Below the pieces are notes generated by a model. The model made no database searches and had not been told where the DNA came from. It worked only from the letters and a program-made list of their open reading frames with translations. Positions 56,351 to 64,000 of a stretch of 64,000 bases of DNA are shown piece after piece. The stretch's first letter is position 1; the number at the start of each line of letters is the position of its first letter. The position numbers were made by a program, and so were the translations under genes. The stretch comes from Gnetum montanum (taxonomy: Eukaryota; Streptophyta; Gnetopsida; Gnetales; Gnetaceae), in contig MNCI01020827.1 of assembly GCA_015680685.1 (NCBI GenBank), positions 117,142 through 181,141 on the forward strand. The letters run 5' to 3'.

Positions 56351-58150
56351 TACCCCCATGACTAAATGAAAACTCATCCTTGAGTTCCTTACAAAATATT
56401 AGGAAGGTATGGGATTATTGACTGAATGACAACTGACAGTGACATGGAATGACAGACTCAAAGTACTCGGTGAATGAATTGACAAACATATTATAGCATC
56501 AGTGTTCATAACCATTGTGGTGAAAACTATACATAGATGACATCCATGCCCTCATTTGACACCTTGAAGAGAGAGAGAAAAGAAAATAAGGCACGTTGCT
56601 GCTAATGTTGAAAATGTGCACACCATTGTTCATCCATGGCCACTTGATCAAGCTTGTTCCCTACATAAATGCTTTTTTCTCTAGTCCATCCTGAGTGCTC
56701 CCTTCTATCCCAGTCCATTATTCATATGATCTCCATCTACACACACAACACGATCACAAATTAGCGAGGTTAGATATGGTATAATGTAATTGATACCTTG
56801 CCTCGATATGAAGCACATTGGCTAGGTTGTGGGTATGGCAAATGCTAGGTTAGAGATTTGTAGCTGATAACTACCCAAGGTGTAGAGGTGAGATAAGTAA
56901 TGAAATGGAAAAATTTGCAACAGGCCCCCACGACTAAGAGAGAACCTCTAGTAGCAATAGGGTGGAAAATGAAACAAGAAAGATGAGAGAAATAACAACG
57001 GTGAAGCTAATAAAACAAACACAAAAACAAAAATTGATGTCATGGATGGGGTGAAACGAGAAATAGTTGATTGCAGGAAATGTTTAAGGGAAAGAACTTA
57101 ACAATTGCACCAAAAAGGAATGCCAGTGGGTCCTCCCCAAAGCAAGCTCATGCCCCTGATGCCCTGAGAAACCCACAAACCCAAGAGTCCATAGGCTCTA
57201 GGAATATCATATGGAAACAATGGTTAAGAACTTACACACAAGAATTTACCAAAGAATGACATTGCATCAACCAAAATATAGACTAATCATAAAATTGGCA
57301 ATGAGGTGGAATACAAAAAGCAATATGGAAAGAGAGAATGGAATGGAATGGAATCCCAAAATCAAGGTTGTGTAAAGTCCCTTGTGTAGTATGTGATTAA
57401 GGTGACTTAATAAAATTCAGCCCAAATCCAGATTAAAACTAATCACATCCAGTGACCTCACATCAACACACTTGACCAACCCATCCTCCTAAAGCAACAA
57501 GAATGCTTTCACAAAGAAACCACCATTCCAAAAGGAGAAGAATAGAGAAACATGAAGTGAGGAAGGGTCGTAGTTAGAGAGAACCTTCAGGCATGGGTAA
57601 CATGTCTTTCCAGTGCCATAACCAGTGCTTGTAGCCCATGTTTCTTTATTATTTCTAAGGGGTGTGCTTTGAATTCCCATCATTTTTTTAAGTGAGAACC
57701 ACACGATGCAAAGACTTATTTGATTTAGTCAACTTCCTGATATTGGTCAATAGCGGAATGGAGGAAAACCTATGAAAAACATCCAAGTACCCAAGAGAAT
57801 ACCTAGCACAAATGTGTCAAATCCTCTTGAAGTTACACCCTTTTTAGTCCATTTGTATCTTTCCTTGGTTTGAAGAATACCAAGCCACCAATTCATTAAT
57901 AAGTTTGCTTGGAAAAAAGGACAATACATTTCCAAAACAAAGGGAGACCATGGAGTTGTATGGATGAATGGATGGCGTGGGTTCATTGCCTATTTTATCA
58001 AAAGAAACCATATCTTAGCATCAACATTAAAAGTCAAAGGCAAAAACCAAACATTAGCAATCAACACCATTATAGTACAATCCACCATCATGAGCACTTA
58101 TTATACGACAAGTGAGAGTAATTCAAACAAAGTGTAATAGAGGAAGAAAT
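56351..58150 (-). other. Element D polypurine tract and 3' non-coding region
   Basis: It starts (minus-strand end) with the CATGGGGGTA tract. Homologous to 28483-30300 in C. No conserved frame. A 60-bp intron-like segment lies at 56737-56796. Confidence 0.78.
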
Positions 58151-59400
58151 AGTAAAAATGTTAACGATGGTGTAAAACAAAAATAAGTAAAGAAGAAGAA
58201 TGTGTAAAACAAAAAAGACAAAGCAATTGGGGGCTTTAGAATGGTTAGCATTAGTGTCCATCTCCTCCATGACTAAGTTGGAAGGAGGAGATCCAAAATA
58301 ATGAGCAAGGATGTCCATTAATAGAGGTAGTGTTAGTATTGGCTGTTTTAGGCTCATGGAAAGGTTTGGTTTGCTAGATGTTGACTAATAATTTTCTATC
58401 CGAACTTTCATGTTTATATTTCATCATGGCCCCTGAAGGAAAAGTTTCATGAATGATATAAGATCCNAACTTTCATGTTTATATTTCATCATGGCCTCTG
58501 AAGGAAAAGTTTCATGAATGATATAAGATCCTTCCCATAGTGTTTGAAATTTAGTTCATTGTGGCACATGTGCAGGATTCCAATAAAGAACCTTATCTGC
58601 TGATTGGTATCTAACTTTCCTATTTCCTAGGTCATGATGTTGCTTGTTGAAGGCCTTGTGTAATTTATTGGATGATAGGGTGGCTAATCGATTTTCATGT
58701 AGCAAGTTAAGATTCATTAACCATTCTTTCTGTGCTAGACTAAGGTCAAGGTTGAGGTCACATGCTGTAGATAGTGTACGGAGCTCAACTTGGATAGGGA
58801 GTGTTGGAAGTTTACCGTACACTAACTCATAGGGAGAATAGCCTATAGGGAGTTTCCATGTGGAGCGATATGCCCAAAGAGCATCGTTCAATTTGGTGTT
58901 CCAGTCTCACCTATATTTGCTAATGGTTCATGTCAATATTTTTTTGATCTCCCTATTGGTGACTTCAGCTTGACCATTCGCTTGAGGATGATATGGTGTA
59001 GTCAGCTTATGCTCAACTCCTAAGCATTGCATTAATTTTTGAAAGGTCACACCTGTAAAATGTGTACCATTATTGGAAATAAGTACAGAGGGGCACACCA
59101 AACCTATTTACGATTTTTTTTGAACAAATCATGTAGCGGTAGATGATGTATAGTCAGTAACAGTGGCTACTTCTACCCACTTTGTAAAATAGTCAACAAC
59201 AACAATAATGTAGGCTTTTCCATTGGACATTGGTGTGATAGGCCCCATAAAATAAATTACCCATATGTTGAAGGGTTCTAAAGGTTGAATCCATTCTAGC
59301 AGTCATTCCCCCATTGCGTTGGCAACACTCACAAGATTGGATGAAATGATGAGCATCCCGGAACAATGTAGGCCAATAATATCTTGCAAGCAAGATTTTA
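58151..59400 (-). pseudogene. Element D integrase
   Basis: The minus-strand start is MLARYYWPTLFRDAHHF (59393), with the CECCQRNGG zinc cysteines. The first catalytic aspartate site reads IWVIYFMGPIT, with tyrosine where element C has aspartate. The third, glutamate, is intact in [14 protein letters not shown] near 58965. The frame 58891-58556 holds NDALWAYRSTWKLPIGYSP and DKVLYWNPAHVPQ. A 65-bp duplication around the N at 58467 disrupts the C-terminus artificially. Inactive. Confidence 0.85.
58467..58467. other. Contig join (single N) with duplicated flank
   Basis: About 65 bp ending AGATCC before the N recur after it with one change. An overlap left unresolved at a join is the simplest reading. 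Confidence 0.85.
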
Positions 59401-59639
59401 ATGGTTGTTTGTCTCCCAGCTTAAGGACCCCCATAAGGGCCCTCATGAGCATCTTGGAGAACTCGCAATTGATCTCCATCAAGAACACACCATCAGAACA
59501 TACCTTATAAAGGTGTCCATTAATTTCCATGAAATATTTGGCTCGGTGAAGGAACTGTTGTTTCTTTTTAACATCTGGCCTTTGTGGTGTTTCTTGTGTG
59601 AGAAGATAGGTAAGAATGCTACTATACCATTTTGTCTCT

Positions 59640-60188
59640 GTGGTTAATTGATTATTTATTACACCTGCAAAGAGGAGTTCATCAGGGAAGTGGTCAAAAA
59701 TTGGATATTTGTCCTCTTTGTTGTCCCATCGTAACCGAGATATGTGATCAACCACAATATTCTCAATGCCTTTACGATCGANGAGATATGTGATCAACCA
59801 CAATATTCTCAATGCCTTTACGATCGATCATTGTAAGATCAAACTCTTGTAAGATCATGAGCCATCGTATGATGTAAGGGCTCACCATTGGTTTATTTAT
59901 TAGAAACCATATTGCACTATGATCCATGTGTACAAATATTTTATAGCCCAATACATAGTGCCTAAATTTTTCTAGTGCAAACACCATAGCCATTAATTCT
60001 TTTTCTATTGTAGTGTAATTAAGCTATGCACTAGCAATACTCCAACTTGCACAGTAAATGTAATAGGGTCATTTTTGGTCATCTAATTGTGTAAGCAAGG
60101 CTCCTAAAGCAAAGTTGGACATGTTAGTCATTATGTGGAATGGTCTGGACTAGTCAGGAGCTTGTAGAATGGGTGTTTCTACAAGCTT
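59640..60188 (-). pseudogene. Element D RNase H
   Basis: MAMVFALEKFRHYVLGYKIF, HMDHSAIWFLINKPM and MILQEFDLTMIDRKGIENIV appear in the 59993-59772 frame, ending in VVDHISRLRW. A 45-bp duplicate around the N at 59782 repeats the last ~15 codons, an assembly artefact. Confidence 0.85.
59782..59782. other. Contig join (single N) with duplicated flank
   Basis: About 45 bp, GAGATATGTGATCAACCACA to TTTACGATCGA, occur on both sides of the N. An unresolved overlap. Confidence 0.88.
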
Positions 60189-61060
60189 CTATTTCAAGGT
60201 TTGTAAAGCTAGCTCACATTCCTTAGTCCATTCAAAGTGTACGTCCTTCTTTGTTAATTGTACCAATGGTTTTGCAATCTTTGAAAAGTCCTCAATGAAG
60301 CATCTATAATAGCCAGTATGTCCAAGGAATGATTGGATATCTTTTATAGTTTCAGGTTGACAAGTAATTCCTTGGATGAATTTAATCTTTTCAAGATCTA
60401 CCTCTATCCCTGTTTGTGACATCTTATTCCCTAACACAATGCCTTCTTGGACCATTAAATGGCTTTTTTTCCAATTGAGCCTTAAGTTGGTTTCTACACA
60501 TCATTCCAATACTTGCTCTAATCGGTCCAATGCTTGTTCGAAGTCCACGCCGTAGATGGAGAAATCATCCATAAAGACCTCCACACCATTCCCTATTTAC
60601 TGCTAAAATATACTTAGAACTAGACGTTGAAATGTTGCTAGGGCATTGCACAAGCCAAACGACATCTGCCTATATGCAAATGTCCCCCAAGGACTTGTGA
60701 ATGTAGTCTTGGCTTAGTCTTTTGATGCTATTTGAATTTGATTGTATCCACTATAACCATCTAGAAAACTATAATGGTAATGCCCTGCAATGGTATCTAG
60801 GACTTGATCAACAAATGGTAATGGTAAATGATCTTTAAACGTTGCCATGTTTAATAGCCTAAAGTCTATACACATCTTCCATTTACCTCCCTTTTTAGGT
60901 ACAATGACTAATGGACTAACCCATTCACTATTATCAATGGGGTAGATGAACCTAGCTTTTACAAGTTGTTCAATTTCTTCATTAACCACTTGCTTAAGCT
61001 TTGGGTTTAGTTGCCTTTGCGGTGGTCGTCGAGGCTTCATAGAGGGGTCAGTGTAAATTC
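60189..61060 (-). pseudogene. Element D reverse transcriptase
   Basis: The frame 61040-60714 contains KPRRPPQRQLNPKLKQVVNE, WVSPLVIVPKKGGKWKMCID, FRLLNMATF and FLDGYSGYNQIQIASKD. The catalytic FMDDFS lies near 60570, where an upstream stop is present. The frame 60455-60189 contains VQEGIVLGNKMS and SFLGHTGYYRCFIEDFSKI. Same layout as element C, Athila type. Confidence 0.9.
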
Positions 61061-61124
61061 TATGCTAGCATATCCTAAGATCTATTCTGATTAATTTAGG
61101 ATATGACCAAGCAAAGGCTTTCGA

Positions 61125-61930
61125 CTATTTATTTACCATCTTCAGCAGTCTTTCTTTTTGTTGAGGAGCAAGCTTAGTGTTAATGATTATCGATTTGCCA
61201 TTTTGGATAAATGTATATTCCATACTGGTGGGCAATGATTTTAATTCAAGGGGCTCTCGCTTAAACTCGCCAGGAATTTCCAACTTCCCCCAATTGACAT
61301 TTTCGATGTCAAGACTTGGAAGTTGGTGTTGGGCTTGCTCTAATGTATCTATGCTATCAATATAGGCACAAGTTAAGCTTTCAGTTAATTCCATGCATAG
61401 AGTTGAATTGCTCTCTTGGTCAACCATCAACCACTGGGTGTCTTCCTTTCTTGTGGCTGCTACATACAGGCATCTTTGTATGTTAGTCACTTGTGCATAC
61501 TGGTTACATGCAAGCAATGTTAAACGTTGTACAAACCAGGACTTTTGCACGTGGTTGCACCCTATGTCATTGTATAAAATGCATGGAACTTTTTTCTTCT
61601 CGATCTTTCCAAACGTATTTTCCTTTGATATTTCTAGAGAAAGATCATGTATTCCTAGGTGTGCATCAATCGTGCTTAGCCATGCTCTTCCCATTATGAT
61701 TGGGAAGTCTCCCTTACAATTGTTGACTTGAATCATTAGGAAATAGACTGGATACAACCACCCACAAACAGTGGTGACAACGTCCTTCACTAGTCCTAAT
61801 GGGTAGTGATGGACTGGTCGGCCAACTCTAAACGAATGTTACTCTTTTTTAGTGGCGGCAGGTTCCAGGCTTTGTACATTTCTTGAGAGATTAAGTTAAC
61901 ACCAGAACCTGAATCCAAAAGAGCCTTGCA
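61125..61930 (-). pseudogene. Element D protease and protease-RT linker
   Basis: On the minus strand LLDSGSGVNLISQEM near 61915 is the aspartic protease active site with an intact DSGS. A stop or frame break follows. The 221-codon frame 61790-61125 continues with MKDVVTTVCGWLYPVYFLMI, IIMGRAWLSTIDAHLG and a long linker (LEQAQHQLPSLDIENVNWGK), the longest intact ORF in the Athila-like copies of this window. Confidence 0.83.
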
Positions 61931-62480
61931 AGGCTCATTCCCAGCAATTTACAAATATATAAGAGGACTTCCAGGATCAACGAATTTCTTAGGAAGATGG
62001 CAAGCTTTAATCCAATCGATAATGGCATAAGTCAAGATGACCATATGCGTTGGGTGAGATTTTTGGTTTGAAGGAAGCTCCAAAGATTCAAATGATGGTG
62101 AGGCAATTGGACAATTAGCCGCTTGTGGCTATAAGGACTCAGTTGAACTGTTGGTTCTAAAGAAAGGTCTCTTCTTTGTGCGGTTGTCTAAACCAACAGT
62201 AGGTTGAGGATTGACAACCCTTGTAGCATTACGTTGTTGCGGCTAGGCAGGAAGCTCACCCTGCATAGTTGGAGTAGGTGGTAATGGAGCTAATGGTGGA
62301 AGAGGTGCGGTCAGATGAGAAGGATAGTACGTTTGTGGAACATCACTCCTAGGAGAAAGAGTTCTATAGTACTCGTGGATCTGGTAGTGAGGCTGAGGAG
62401 CAACGTGACTAGTGGAGTCACGTGGAGAGATCAATTGCTGCACGTAGTACCCATATGGATCAGGTTGATGGTAAGGGTAT
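61931..62480 (-). pseudogene. Element D gag C-terminal fragment
   Basis: The proline/glutamine-rich gag tail (PLAPLPPTPTMQGELPA, HYQIHEYYRTLSPRSD) is similar to 34060-34400 in C. Homology to C stops at about 62480. Confidence 0.75.
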
Positions 62481-64000
62481 TATTGATGTGTGATGAGCCA
62501 GACAAAATTTGGTGCTGGATACCTTTAAAATTTATTTTTCCTTTTTATTTCATTGTAGAAATTGTCACCTCATCTGTGACTGACCCGTGAGTCATATCCC
62601 ATGGAGGAACAGTTACAAGGTCAAAGAAATCATCAAGATAATAAATAATTAGAATTGAATCCAATTAAATTCCATACTTATGCCTGTCGCTCATAAGTAA
62701 AATTATAAACCTTTATCCTAACTTCTAATCATAAGTTCAAGAATAAATATTTATAATTAAATCAAATTGGAATTATAAATAATAATTTGAAGATTACAAA
62801 GGTGGCTTACCTACATTGCAATCCTACTCTGCTGTCTCCACAATGCAGCAATTTGATTGTAACTTACAAGAATTGCCACAAGGCTCAACAAATCTTCAAT
62901 AAATCTCAAACATAATTGATTCCAATGTGACATGGAATTTACTGGTATCAACTCCTTCCTATTTTCTCAATAGAAATGAATTCTCCTTTTTTTTTTGATG
63001 TTTTTGCAAAATTCCCTTTTTTCCTTCCAAAATTTTTTTTCTGGTGCCTGATGAATCCTTTTTTATACTACCATTAGGTTTAAAAATAAATATTACAATA
63101 ATATCTAGGTATTGCAAAACTGAATACCGATCCATTAAAATCGGTACTTCTGCCAATCTTTGCTTTTTAATGTTTTAAATTAATATGGATTCTCAAGGAA
63201 GTGGCAAAAGAGGCGTATGTGATGCTCCACACATTCATCCAAAAAGAAAATAAATCTATGAAATTCTCTTCCACGGTCTTCGCTGGCACCTTATCCTCAT
63301 CAATCTCCACCACGCCATTGCTTACACCAATGTTTAAAAATAAATATTTTAATAATAATGGATGTGAAAAAATTTGATACCATTCCATTATTTTTGGTGT
63401 AGATGCCAAATCTAGCATTCTTGTTATCATGAATTTTCCTAAAACGGTGGGAGAGACATTGCAAAAATGATGAAGATAATTTAGATAGCTCACAACCAGC
63501 AAAATTACAGGAACAACATTATTGACATTGTTATCTAATGACAACGACGGTGGTAGGTTCAAATCTGGTAGCAACAACTTGTATATTCTCAAATTGCCAC
63601 TACGATCGCAGAAATAGTATTTTATAATATAGTTTATGTAAAATATATAATATAATATAATTTATACGAGGTATATATAATCTGATTATATATAATAATA
63701 CATTGTACTAGTTAAACTAAAATTAAAGTAAACTAAACTACACCAATTAGCTAATCATAAAATAATAATAAACTAATATTTACCACTTACATAAAAAAAT
63801 AAAATAATCATTAGATAAATAGTTAACTATATGAAATATAGAATGAAATTAATTAAAATACATAAGTTTGACAAAAATACTTATTAAATTTGAACAAATT
63901 TTTGGGTTCAACACAGCTCCTAACTAGCCTATGACCAGTGCCTGGTCATAAAGGCAAAAATAAAACATTAATATATACATAAAATTATACTACTGTTATT
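62481..64000. other. AT-rich terminal region, no recognised gene
   Basis: The sequence leaves element D abruptly. A minus-strand 141-codon open stretch (63592-63167) includes MEWYQIFSHPLLLKYLF and WMNVWSITYASFATSLRI. It has no motif I recognise, though its length is notable. 63620-63900 is almost pure A/T with ATATATAAT words. Confidence 0.5.

Larger units (their letters stand above)
55510..62480 (-). mobile_element. Element D: Athila-like Ty3/gypsy element, truncated in gag
   Basis: A close relative of element C in the same orientation: 3' LTR 55510-56350, polypurine tract, 3' non-coding region, integrase, RNase H, RT, protease and the 3' part of gag. Similarity to C ends near 62480 within the proline/glutamine-rich gag tail. 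The rest of gag, the primer site and the 5' LTR are absent. No target duplication can therefore be assigned (GTACC at 55505-55509 would be the left one). Two single-N contig joins (58467, 59782) lie within it. Confidence 0.9.

Noticed and set aside
63167-63592. 141-codon ORF as a host gene
   Set aside because: No motif recognised, no splice or promoter context, and lies in AT-rich DNA. It is kept only as a note.

Overview
The window is transposon-dense plant nuclear DNA. It holds one recognisable host gene, a three-exon nuclear gene for a 51-residue protein that I read as mitochondrial ATP synthase subunit e (coding span 44660-47483, plus strand). Long introns, heavy nesting of Ty3/gypsy elements, low GC outside the elements and many decayed copies suggest a seed plant with a large genome. 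A gymnosperm is plausible, but nothing in the sequence settles the species.

Left part (1-27.7 kb): three nested layers of Ty3/gypsy elements. The outermost is E, an Athila-like fragment on the plus strand, of which only the 3' non-coding region and a 3' LTR are visible (22690-24815). Inside E sits element A, a giant Tat/Ogre-type element on the minus strand (1-22689; left LTR cut by the window edge). It has a tRNA-Asn primer-binding site, gag, protease, RT with RNase H, a second archaeal-type RNase H, and integrase. Between protease and RT, element A carries a plus-strand, intron-containing gene with its own TATA box (7208-16300). Into intron 1 of that antisense gene, element B (Athila-like, 7572-11715, target duplication ACGTC) has inserted. 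Arrays of short palindromic words flank the antisense gene and also follow integrase. To the right of E lie the end of a Del/Tekay-type chromovirus pol (24826-25380) and its 3' LTR (25392-26774).

Middle (27.7-43.5 kb): element C is a full-length but decayed Athila-like element on the minus strand (27690-37453, target duplication GTATT) with both LTRs, a tRNA-Asp-type primer-binding site, gag, protease, RT, RNase H and integrase. A related 3' non-coding fragment follows at about 38480-39200, then a heavily decayed plus-strand coiled-coil ORF region (39936-42288) that ends in an LTR (42580-43491).

Right part (43.5-64 kb): the ATP synthase gene sits in a comparatively clean stretch (43.8-49.1 kb). 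It is followed by tRNA-derived SINE copies, a frameshifted RT-associated fragment (49660-50226), the 3' end of an RTE-type LINE (51480-52142), more SINEs (53.6-55.2 kb), and element D (55510-about 62480), a relative of C truncated inside gag. The last 1.5 kb is AT-rich with no recognisable gene.

All reads were made by eye from the sequence and translations. Domain names rest on motif recognition and not on a search. One 736-base N gap (7889-8624) and five single Ns mark assembly joins, and two of the single Ns are flanked by duplicated contig ends.
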